Source of the DNA: a bacterium | GTDB lineage: Bacteria > Planctomycetota > J058 > JAJDCP01 | Assembly: GCA_030428695.1 (NCBI GenBank) | Contig: JAUIEM010000061.1 | Span: 1 to 30,873 of the forward strand | Length of the DNA stretch: 30,873 nucleotides | Reading direction: 5' to 3' | In this document: positions 1-9,790 of the stretch, piece by piece | How positions within the stretch are numbered: the first letter of the stretch is position 1 | How the letters are laid out: each line of letters begins with the position of its first letter | Notes under the pieces: generated by a model | The model's input: the letters and a program-made list of their open reading frames with translations, nothing else | Databases searched by the model: none | What the model was told of the DNA's origin: nothing | Position numbers and translations under genes: made by a program

Positions 1-72
1 GAGTGACATGGGCTCCGCTGCTCGAAGACTCGAAGCGCCCGATCTCAAGCGGCCTCCGGGCCCTCGCGACGA

Positions 73-96
73 AATCCCGGTGAATCAGCCGGGATT
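73..96 (+). terminator. Terminator-like hairpin before the hybrid kinase gene
   Basis: Perfect inverted repeat AATCCCGG (73-80) and CCGGGATT (89-96) with an 8-nt loop, followed by a weakly T-containing stretch. It lies just upstream of a promoter-like pair, so it probably ends transcription of a gene lying before the window. There is no true U-tract, so termination is inferred only. The rest of bases 1-170 shows no convincing gene. Confidence 0.4.
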
Positions 97-114
97 GTTC
101 GCCGCCCCCCCGCT

Positions 115-143
115 TTGCGCTTTCGTCGTCTCAGACCTACGCT
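115..143 (+). promoter_or_regulatory. Candidate sigma-70-type promoter of the hybrid histidine kinase
   Basis: TTGCGC (115-120), a 17-bp spacer and TACGCT (138-143). The layout places the transcription start about 20 bases before the ATG at 171. The match to consensus is partial. The same TTGnnC-N17-TA arrangement recurs before plsC and selD, which raises confidence somewhat. Confidence 0.35.
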
Positions 144-170
144 AAGGGGACTTTTCCGCCCGGGGGCGCG

Positions 171-3164
<2,994 letters not shown>

Positions 3165-3201
3165 GCCCGTCTGATTCACTCCGCCCTTCACGACGACGGG
3201 C

Positions 3202-3230
3202 TTGAACCATCGCCCCGTGCCGTTTAGAAC
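3202..3230 (+). promoter_or_regulatory. Candidate promoter of the plsC / HEAT-like gene pair
   Basis: TTGAAC (3202-3207), 17-bp spacer, TAGAAC (3225-3230), in the 99-bp gap after the kinase gene. Each hexamer matches 4 of 6 consensus positions. A 7-bp inverted repeat GCCCGTC/GACGGGC (3165-3171 and 3195-3201) lies just upstream and might be a weak terminator; it has a 23-nt loop and no T-run. Confidence 0.35.
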
Positions 3231-3263
3231 CGGACCTGTCACCCGGAGACGAACGAGGCAAGC

Positions 3264-4004
3264 ATGGAGCACGAACGTTTCGGGCCCCTCCGCTCGCTGG
3301 CGGCCTGGACCGCCCTCACCCAGTGGACCCTGTTGCTCGCGCCGGTCGCCGTGACGAGCTGCCTGTTCGACCGCGGGCACACCGGCTGGCAGATCGCCCG
3401 CAACCTGTGGTCGACCGCGTGGCTGCAGCTGTTCGGGCAGGAGCTCGAGGTCACCGGCAGCGAGCACGTGCGGCGCGGCCAGCCGGCGGTCTACATCGCG
3501 AACCACCAGAGCTTCCTCGACGTGCCCGCGATCTTCCGGGCGCTGCCGATCAACCTGCGCTTCCTGTGCAAGAAGAGCCTGCGCTACTACCCCGCCATCG
3601 GCCCCTACCTCGTCGCCGCCGGGCACGTCTTCGTCGACCGCAGCAACCCGAAGGCGGCGCGCGAGTCGATGGCCGAGGCGGCGCGCAAGGTCCACGACGG
3701 GACGCCGATCCTGATCTTCCCCGAGGGCACGCGCACCCGCGACGGCAAGCTGCAGCCCTTCAAGAAAGGCGCCTTCGTGCTCGCGATCGAGGCGCAGGTG
3801 CCGATCGTCCCGGTCGCGGTCAGCAACAGCTGGGAGAACCTCGGGCGCGGCTTCCGACCGAAGCCCGGCAAGCTCCAGGTGCGCATCGGCCCGCCGCTGT
3901 CGACCGCGGGCTACAGCTACGAAGACCGCAACCGGCTCCGCGACGAGGCCCACGAGGCCCTGGTGGAGCTGATGCACGGAGCGGTGCACGCCAGCTGGCG
4001 TTGA
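3264..4004 (+). CDS. plsC: 1-acyl-sn-glycerol-3-phosphate acyltransferase family protein (PlsC/LPLAT)
   Basis: A 246-residue acyltransferase expected to act at the inner face of the cytoplasmic membrane, adding a second acyl chain to lysophosphatidic acid in phospholipid synthesis. All family blocks are visible: the catalytic H-x4-D motif NHQSFLD (His 81, Asp 86), the CKKSLRYYP region near 102-110, VFVDR near 122-126, and the substrate-binding block FPEGTR at 152-157. The length is normal for the family. The N-terminus (about 15-35) is hydrophobic and probably membrane-associated. A GAGG element lies about 8 bases before the ATG. A secreted HEAT-like protein gene follows after 15 bp, so the two are probably cotranscribed. 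The exact acyl acceptor cannot be told from sequence; other lysophospholipid acyltransferases share these motifs. Confidence 0.92.
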   Translation: MEHERFGPLRSLAAWTALTQWTLLLAPVAVTSCLFDRGHTGWQIARNLWSTAWLQLFGQELEVTGSEHVRRGQPAVYIANHQSFLDVPAIFRALPINLRFLCKKSLRYYPAIGPYLVAAGHVFVDRSNPKAARESMAEAARKVHDGTPILIFPEGTRTRDGKLQPFKKGAFVLAIEAQVPIVPVAVSNSWENLGRGFRPKPGKLQVRIGPPLSTAGYSYEDRNRLRDEAHEALVELMHGAVHASWR

Positions 4005-4019
4005 CCCCCGGGAGGACCC

Positions 4020-5816
4020 ATGCGACGCCTGTCCGCCATCCTGCTCCTGCTCGCCTGCGGCGTCGCCGCGGGGGACGAGCTGGTCGGCCTGATCGAGCAG
4101 CTCGGCAGCTCGGACCCCGAGCTGCGCGCCGCGGCCGAAGCGGAGATCCTGGCGCGCGGCGAGCCGGTCCGCGCCGACCTCCAGGCCTGCTTCGAGGCGC
4201 TCGGGCCGGAGGAGCAGTTCCGGGTCGAGATCCTGTTCGACAAGCTCGACGCGGCGGCCACCGGGCTCGCCTACGAAGAGCTCGCCGAGCTCGAAGGGCT
4301 GGTCGAGCAGTACGTCAGCGTCGACGCCAAGGAGCGGCGGACGCTGCTGAAGGACCTGACCATGCGGCTCCGCGGCCGGCCGCTCCCGGACAATCCCCGC
4401 GGCACGCGCATCCTGCTCGAGATCGTCTTCCCGCTGTTCGAGGACCGCACCTTCCGCTACCTGCTGCCCGCGCTGTGCTCCGGGCTCGACGGGCTCGACG
4501 CGGAGACCTCCGCCGCCCTCGACACGATGCCGGCGACGACCCGCATCGCCGCCCTGCTCGCGGTCGCGATGGCGACCGGGGAGGCGGAGATCTTGCGGGC
4601 CGATGTCGAGGAGCTGCTCGCGGCGGAGACCTTCTCCGAGGTCTCGACGGAGGTCGCGCACGCGATCTTCCTGCTCGCCGACCCCGCCCTGCACGTGCGG
4701 CTGCTCGAGCGCTGCCTGGCCGGCCCCTACGAGCTCGGCCCGCTCGCCGTGCTCGCGTTCAGCGACGCCCTGCCGGAGGAGTGGCGCGGCGAGCTCGCGC
4801 AGGTGCTGCTCGCCTGCTCGGACGAGTACGCGGCCAAGCGCACCGTCCGCAACACCGTGCGCGGGAATCTCTACCGCCTGCTCGCCCCGCACGACTACGC
4901 AGAGGTCAGCGCCGTCGAGCGGCTCGCCGCCGATGACGTGCCGGGGCTGCCCTGCGACTGGCCCGCCGCGCCCCTCTACCTCGCGGTCGCCGAAGCGGAC
5001 TGGACGGGCGGCGAGTTCCGCGGCCGGCTGACCCTCCGCGAGGAGCCGTCGACGCTGCTGTCCGGCTTCCTGCGCTCCGCGAGCTTCGAGATCCAGCTCG
5101 CCCGGAACGCGGGCGAGGGGCAGGTCTGCGTCCTGCGCACCAGCCTGAACACCCGCACCACGTCGACGGTCACGCTCGCGCCGCGCGTCCAGGTCCGCGA
5201 CATGCGCACCCAGTACGGCGCCGCCGGCTGGCACGCCCAGGTGCTGACCACCGCGCCCGATCCCGGGCTGGGCGCGCTCGAGACCGAGGCCGCGGTGTAC
5301 TCCCTGGCGCTGGCCTACAGCGCGCGGGAGATCGCGAGCCTGGTCAGCCGCAACGTCGTGCCCCTGGCCCGGGTCGAGAGCCGGCTCGCCCTGCTGCAGC
5401 CCGAGCAGGCCCGCGGCCTCGCGCTGCAGCTCGCCCCCCAGAGCGAGACGGCGCGGGTGATGCTGCGCGGGATCGCGCGCGACGGCGAGGACCCGGTGCA
5501 CCGCTTCGAGGCGCTCGCGGTGCTCGCGCAGTGCGGCGACCCGGTCGCGCTCGAGGGCGCCGAGCAGCTCTTCGCCGAGGGCAGGACCGCCGCGGTCGTC
5601 GGCCTGCTCGACGACCTCGCGGTCTCCCCCGCGCTCGAGATCGAGCCCGGCCGCCTGTTGCCCTTCCTGCGCTCCAGCAGCCCCGGGCTGCGCGCGCAGG
5701 CGGTGCGGCTGCTCGAGCACCTGTCCGGAGAGCTGCCAGCGGTCACCCCCCCGCCCCTGGCCGAGCGGGTCGAGGCCTGGATCGAACGCCTCGAGGCTCC
5801 GGACGAGCAGCCCTGA
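4020..5816 (+). CDS. Secreted alpha-helical HEAT-repeat-like protein, function unknown
   Basis: A 598-residue protein starting with a clear signal peptide (MRRLSAILLLLACGVAAG, cleavage probably before DE). GGAGG at 4011-4015 is well placed for the ATG. The N-terminal half is Leu/Ala/Glu-rich, with helical stretches such as LGSSDPELRAAAEAEIL that resemble HEAT or Armadillo-type repeats. The C-terminal third has similar helical pairs (FLRSSSPGLRAQAVRLLEHL). The middle (about 320-430) looks more beta-rich. No catalytic motif or Cys cluster was recognised. It probably sits in the periplasm or envelope as a binding or scaffold protein. It follows plsC by 15 bp and is probably translated from the same message. 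HEAT assignment is from pattern only. Confidence 0.85.
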   Translation: MRRLSAILLLLACGVAAGDELVGLIEQLGSSDPELRAAAEAEILARGEPVRADLQACFEALGPEEQFRVEILFDKLDAAATGLAYEELAELEGLVEQYVSVDAKERRTLLKDLTMRLRGRPLPDNPRGTRILLEIVFPLFEDRTFRYLLPALCSGLDGLDAETSAALDTMPATTRIAALLAVAMATGEAEILRADVEELLAAETFSEVSTEVAHAIFLLADPALHVRLLERCLAGPYELGPLAVLAFSDALPEEWRGELAQVLLACSDEYAAKRTVRNTVRGNLYRLLAPHDYAEVSAVERLAADDVPGLPCDWPAAPLYLAVAEADWTGGEFRGRLTLREEPSTLLSGFLRSASFEIQLARNAGEGQVCVLRTSLNTRTTSTVTLAPRVQVRDMRTQYGAAGWHAQVLTTAPDPGLGALETEAAVYSLALAYSAREIASLVSRNVVPLARVESRLALLQPEQARGLALQLAPQSETARVMLRGIARDGEDPVHRFEALAVLAQCGDPVALEGAEQLFAEGRTAAVVGLLDDLAVSPALEIEPGRLLPFLRSSSPGLRAQAVRLLEHLSGELPAVTPPPLAERVEAWIERLEAPDEQP

Positions 5817-5959
5817 GGCCCCGTTCCCGCACGTCCTCCCCCTCCTCAGCGATTCGATGCCGTCGAGCGGAACCAGCCCTTGCGCACCCGGCGTTTTCTG
5901 GTGAAATAGGACGCATCCCCGCACAACAAGCAACCGCACACGGCGGGGCAGGAGGAAAC

Positions 5960-8434
5960 ATGCACAGGATCACGATGTGGGGCCTGGCCGTCGCGCTGAT
6001 CGCGTGTCCGGCGCTGGCCGACTACCCCGAAGCCAGTGAAGCGCTCGGCGACGAGTACCGCTTCCAGCGCGGGCTGTTCCAGACCTGGTCGGGCGAGCAG
6101 GAGCTCTACCTGGGAATCGGCGACGACATGCTCGACACGCCGTTCCTGATCGCGACCACCGTGACCAGCGGTGGCTCGGTCACCGGCTTCCAGTGGGCCG
6201 ACTACCTGGTCTGCTGGGAGAAGATCGGCGACCAGATCGCCCTGGTCGAGAAGAACACCCGCTACGTCGGCAAGGGCGTGCTCGAAGACGCGGTCTCCCG
6301 CGCCTACACCGATCGCGTGCTGTTCGCGCTGCCGATCGTCGCACAGCACAGCGAGACCGGCAGCTACCTCATCGACGGGATGATGCTGTTCGCCGGCAAC
6401 TCCGACGTGTTGTTCGGCCCGGGCTTCTACTTCGACCGCAGCCTCGCCAAGCTCGACCTCAAGTCCTTCCGCGACAACCTCGAGATCTCCTACACGATGC
6501 CGAGCGCGATGGACGGGTCGCTGAACACGCTGCACTACAGCCTCTCGCGGCTGCCGAACAGCGACTACACCCCGCGCCACGCCGACCCGCGCGTCGGCTA
6601 CTTCCTCACCGTGCTGAAGGACTTCAGCAACGGCTCCTACGAGGATGGCCAGTTCGTCCGCCTGATCAACCGCTGGAACGTGCAGAAGCTCGACCCCTCG
6701 CTCGAGATGTCGCCGCCTGCCGAGCCGATCATCTTCTACGTCGAGAAGACGGTCCCCGTGCGCTTCCGCAAGGCCGTGCACGACGGCATCCTCGAGTGGA
6801 ACAAGGCGTTCGAGAAGATCGGCATCGTCGGCGCGGTCGAGGTCCGCCAGCAGACCGAGTACAACGAGTTCTCCGAGCTCGACCCGGAAGACGTCAACTA
6901 CAACTTCTTCCGCTGGATCACGAGCGGCTCGGCCTTCGCGATGGGCCCCTCCCGTGTGCACCCGCTGACCGGCGAGATCCTCGACGCCGACATCGTGTTC
7001 GACGACGCGATGGCGAACTCCTACGAGCAGGAAGGCGCCTTCTACTTCGGTGACGACGCGATGGCCCCGCAGTGGCGCGAGTTCCTCGACAGCTTCGGCA
7101 CCGACCACGTGATCAACCGCTTCCGCGCGCCCGAGTCCCCCCTGATGATCGGCGGCCAGGTTGTCGAGCCCCATCACGACCACCTGTGCGCCCTCGGCCA
7201 CGGCCGCACGCACCAGCTCGGCATGGCGCGTATCGCCCTCGGTGACGTCGCGATGCAGGCGAGCTTCATCGACGCGATCGTCAAGGACACCGTGATGCAC
7301 GAGGTCGGCCACACCCTCGGCCTGCGTCACAACTTCAAGGCGAGCACCTGGCACACCCTCGAGGAGATCAACAGCGAGGACGCTCCGGGCGCGATCGCCG
7401 GCTCGGTGATGGACTACCTGCCGATCAACATCGGCGGGGAGACCCAGGGCAACTACGCGATGGACACCATCGGCCCGTACGACTACTGGGCGATCGAGTA
7501 CGGCTACAAGCCGGTCGAAGACCCCTCCGAGCTCGCCGAGGTGCTCAAGCGCGTCGCCGAGGACGGCCTGATCTACGGCACCGACGAGGATGTCGGCACC
7601 CCCGACCCGCGCGCCGTGCGTTGGGACCTCGGCGCCGACATGGTCGACTACGCGGAGTCCCGCATGGCCCTCGCGAAGTCGCTCTGGGCCGAGGTCGTCG
7701 GCCGGGTCGAGGACGGCGAGAGCTACACGACCGCGACCCGGGCCTTCAACCGGCTGTTCTTCGAGTACTGGTACTCGGCCCAGCTGGTCGGGCAGTACGT
7801 CGGCGGCTCGTACCTCTACCGCGACTTCAAGGGTGATCCCGACGGCCGCCTGCCGGTGACGCCGGTCGATGCCGCGCAGCAGAAGAAGGCGCTGGCCCTG
7901 GTCGCCCGCGTGCTGAAAGGCGAGGACTTCGACTTCTCGCCGGAGCTCCTGCGCAGCCTGGCCGCAGGCCGCTGGTCGCACTGGGGCTCCGCGGACACCT
8001 TCGCCGACACCACCTTCCCGATCCGCGACATGGTGCTGACCGCCCAGCTGCGGGCCTTCTCGTCGGTGATGAATCCGTGGACCTTCGACGAGCTGCTCGG
8101 CCAGTCGTACCTGGTCGAGGGCGACGCCGTCACCTGTGAGAGCGTGATCGAGACGCTGGTGGACGCGGTCTTCGTGACCGGTGGCAAGGCCGCCGTGCTC
8201 AGCGATATGCAGCGGAACCTGCAGCGCAACATCGCCGAGCCGCTGATCTCGATCGTGCTGGCCGGCCCGAACACCTTCTACCCGCCCGAGGTCACCGCCT
8301 GCCTGCGCTACGAGCTGAAGGACGTGCTCAAGCAGCTGCCGACCGACTCGAAGGATGCGGCGACCCGCATCCACGCGCTCGACATCGCCGAGCGCATCGA
8401 GAGCGCCCTCGCGGCGAGCATGCAGCGGAACTAG
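5960..8434 (+). CDS. Secreted zinc-dependent metalloprotease (DUF5117/DUF4953-type zincin)
   Basis: An 824-residue predicted extracytoplasmic protease. The start at 5960 is chosen because GGAGGA lies at 5951-5956 and the product then begins with a signal peptide (MHRITMWGLAVALIACPALA). The open frame extends further upstream but would lose both. The zincin motif HEVGHTLGLRHN is at 447-458: His 447, His 451 and His 457 are the expected zinc ligands and Glu 448 the catalytic base. A Met-turn SVMDY follows, with Met 484. The flanking arrangement (N-terminal beta-rich region, VRKAVHDGILEWNKAFEKIG-like segment before the zincin core, long helical C-terminus) fits the DUF5117/DUF4953 zinc-dependent metalloprotease family. 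The substrate is unknown. The upstream gap 5817-5959 suggests its own promoter, but none was convincing. Confidence 0.93.
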   Translation: MHRITMWGLAVALIACPALADYPEASEALGDEYRFQRGLFQTWSGEQELYLGIGDDMLDTPFLIATTVTSGGSVTGFQWADYLVCWEKIGDQIALVEKNTRYVGKGVLEDAVSRAYTDRVLFALPIVAQHSETGSYLIDGMMLFAGNSDVLFGPGFYFDRSLAKLDLKSFRDNLEISYTMPSAMDGSLNTLHYSLSRLPNSDYTPRHADPRVGYFLTVLKDFSNGSYEDGQFVRLINRWNVQKLDPSLEMSPPAEPIIFYVEKTVPVRFRKAVHDGILEWNKAFEKIGIVGAVEVRQQTEYNEFSELDPEDVNYNFFRWITSGSAFAMGPSRVHPLTGEILDADIVFDDAMANSYEQEGAFYFGDDAMAPQWREFLDSFGTDHVINRFRAPESPLMIGGQVVEPHHDHLCALGHGRTHQLGMARIALGDVAMQASFIDAIVKDTVMHEVGHTLGLRHNFKASTWHTLEEINSEDAPGAIAGSVMDYLPINIGGETQGNYAMDTIGPYDYWAIEYGYKPVEDPSELAEVLKRVAEDGLIYGTDEDVGTPDPRAVRWDLGADMVDYAESRMALAKSLWAEVVGRVEDGESYTTATRAFNRLFFEYWYSAQLVGQYVGGSYLYRDFKGDPDGRLPVTPVDAAQQKKALALVARVLKGEDFDFSPELLRSLAAGRWSHWGSADTFADTTFPIRDMVLTAQLRAFSSVMNPWTFDELLGQSYLVEGDAVTCESVIETLVDAVFVTGGKAAVLSDMQRNLQRNIAEPLISIVLAGPNTFYPPEVTACLRYELKDVLKQLPTDSKDAATRIHALDIAERIESALAASMQRN

Positions 8435-8444
8435 CTCCGACGGC

Positions 8445-8473
8445 TTGTCCGTGCGGCGCGGCCGCGCTACAGT
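8445..8473 (+). promoter_or_regulatory. Candidate promoter of selD
   Basis: TTGTCC (8445-8450), exactly 17 bp, then TACAGT (8468-8473). Each hexamer matches 4 of 6 sigma-70 consensus bases. It begins 11 bases after the protease stop codon. Transcription would start near 8480, inside the hairpin at 8474-8510. Confidence 0.4.
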
Positions 8474-8510
8474 GGAATCCCCGTCCCCGCTTGTCGGGCG
8501 CGGGGATTCC
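8474..8510 (+). terminator. Strong hairpin between the metalloprotease and selD genes
   Basis: Perfect 10-bp inverted repeat GGAATCCCCG (8474-8483) and CGGGGATTCC (8501-8510). A shorter inner stem CCCG/CGGG (8486-8489 and 8495-8498) allows a longer rod-like structure. Only TTT follows nearby (GGCCGTTTGG), so it is an imperfect intrinsic terminator for the protease transcript. It could instead be a leader structure of selD, although the predicted selD start would remove part of the stem. Confidence 0.5.
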
Positions 8511-8579
8511 GGCCGTTTGGGAACCGCCGTTTCGGCTGCGCCGTTATCAGAACCGCATAACACGAATCAGGAGGAGAGC

Positions 8580-9617
8580 ATGCCCTGCGACATCCGGCAG
8601 TTCGCTCGCTCCGGCGGGTGAGCGGGGAAACTCAGTCCGTCGGACTTGAGCACCATCCTCGAGGGAATCACCTCCCCTGCGACCGCCGACCTCCTGGTCA
8701 GCCAGTCGACCTCGGACGACGCCGCCGTGCTACGGCGCTCGGACACGGAGGCACTCGTCTTCACGACCGACTTCATCACGCCCCTGGTCGACGACCCCTA
8801 CGTCTACGGACAGATCGCGGCCGCGAACGCGATCTCGGACGTCTTCGCGATGGGGGGCCAGCCGCTGATGGCCTTGAACATCTGCTGCTTCCCGCACAAA
8901 GGAGTGCCCCACGAGGTGCTCAACGCGGTCCTCAAGGGGGGCGCGGCGATGGCGGAGGCGTGCGGATGCTTGACCGTCGGCGGCCACACGGTGCGCGACG
9001 AGGAGCTGAAGTACGGCCTCGCCGTGATCGGCGTCGTGCATCCGGACAAGCTGCGGCGGAACTCGACCGCGCGGGTCGGGGACGCCCTGGTCCTGACCAA
9101 GCCGCTCGGCACCGGGGTGCTGATCCACTCCGCGAAGAAGAAGCTGTGCGACGAGCGCCTGCTCGAGGTCGCGTGCCGCTCGATGCTGCTGCCGAACAAG
9201 GCGGGGATGGAGGTCGCGCGCGAGGCGGACGTGTCGGCGATGACCGACATCACCGGCTTCGGGCTCGCCGGTCACGGCTACGAGATGGCCCGCGGGGCCG
9301 GGGTCGGCCTGCGCTTCGCGGTCTCGAAGCTGCCGGCTCTCGAGGGCGCGCTCGGGCTGTTCCGGCAGGACATCCGCTCGGGGATGACCCTGTCCAACCG
9401 CGAGACCGTCGGCGCCGCCCTGCGGGCGGACACGGTCGGCGCGGAGTACCTCGAGCTGGCGTGCGACCCACAGACCTCGGGCGGCCTGTTGATGGCGGTC
9501 GCCGCCGACCAGGCCGAGGATGTCGTAAAAGAGCTGCGCGAGAAGGGCACGACCGAGGCGGCGGTCGTCGGCGAGGTGTTCGCCAGCGACAGCCCCTGCA
9601 TCGAGCTCACACCATGA
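8580..9617 (+). CDS. selD: Selenide, water dikinase (selenophosphate synthetase), selenocysteine-containing
   Basis: A 345-residue enzyme when the in-frame TGA at 8619-8621 is read as selenocysteine (residue 14). It makes selenophosphate from selenide and ATP, the selenium donor for Sec-tRNA. AGGAGG at 8569-8574 sits 5 bases before the ATG at 8580. The short leader then reads ARSGG-TGA-AGKLSP, which aligns with the SelD active-site loop (GGU/C-A-x-K-L); Lys 17 follows at +3 as in the family. Downstream blocks are all present: DDAAV, TTDF, AANAISDVFAMGG, GGHTVRD, LTKPLGTGVL, MTDITGFGLAGH and CDPQTSGGLL. A SECIS-like hairpin follows the TGA. Starting at the TTG at 8646 instead would delete the catalytic residue. 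No other selenium genes occur in the window. Confidence 0.94.
8619..8650 (+). promoter_or_regulatory. Bacterial SECIS element in selD (TGA codon plus hairpin)
   Basis: After the TGA (8619-8621), bases 8631-8638 (CTCAGTCC) pair with 8642-8650 (GGACTTGAG), giving an 8-bp stem with one bulged T and a GTC triloop (8639-8641). Seventeen bases separate the TGA from the loop, and the loop starts with G. Both fit the known bacterial SECIS consensus (G among the first two loop bases, 16-37 nt spacing), recognised by SelB. Pairing was worked out by eye. Confidence 0.8.
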
Positions 9618-9790
9618 GCGATCGACTACGATTGAATGCAAACACTGCAGGTTGAACCGAAGCAGAAAAACTTTTTTTTCCCGTCCGGCCGCTTCTGCCG
9701 CGGAAGGACAGGGAGGGGTCCCGCTGGCTCCCTTGATGCCGGCGTTTTCCACCGCGATGGTAGAGTCCGTGCGAGCACACGGAGACTGTC
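9618..9790 (+). other. Intergenic region with a T8 tract between selD and the Ser/Thr kinase
   Basis: This 173-bp gap holds an unusually A/T-rich element for this genome: AAAAAC followed by eight T (9672-9679). It may be the U-tract of a selD terminator, preceded only by a weak CTGC/GCAG stem. Further on, TAGAGT (9761-9766) could be a -10 box for the kinase gene, but TTGATG (9733-9738) is 22 bp away, too far for a normal -35. Confidence 0.3.

Noticed and set aside
5531..5959. Upstream extension of the metalloprotease
   Set aside because: The extra residues overlap the HEAT-like gene and are Arg/Ala/Pro-rich nonsense. The start at 5960 has a ribosome site and a signal peptide.
8646..8648. TTG at 8646 as the selD start
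   Set aside because: It has no ribosome site, would delete the catalytic loop, and lies inside the SECIS stem. ATG 8580 has a perfect Shine-Dalgarno.
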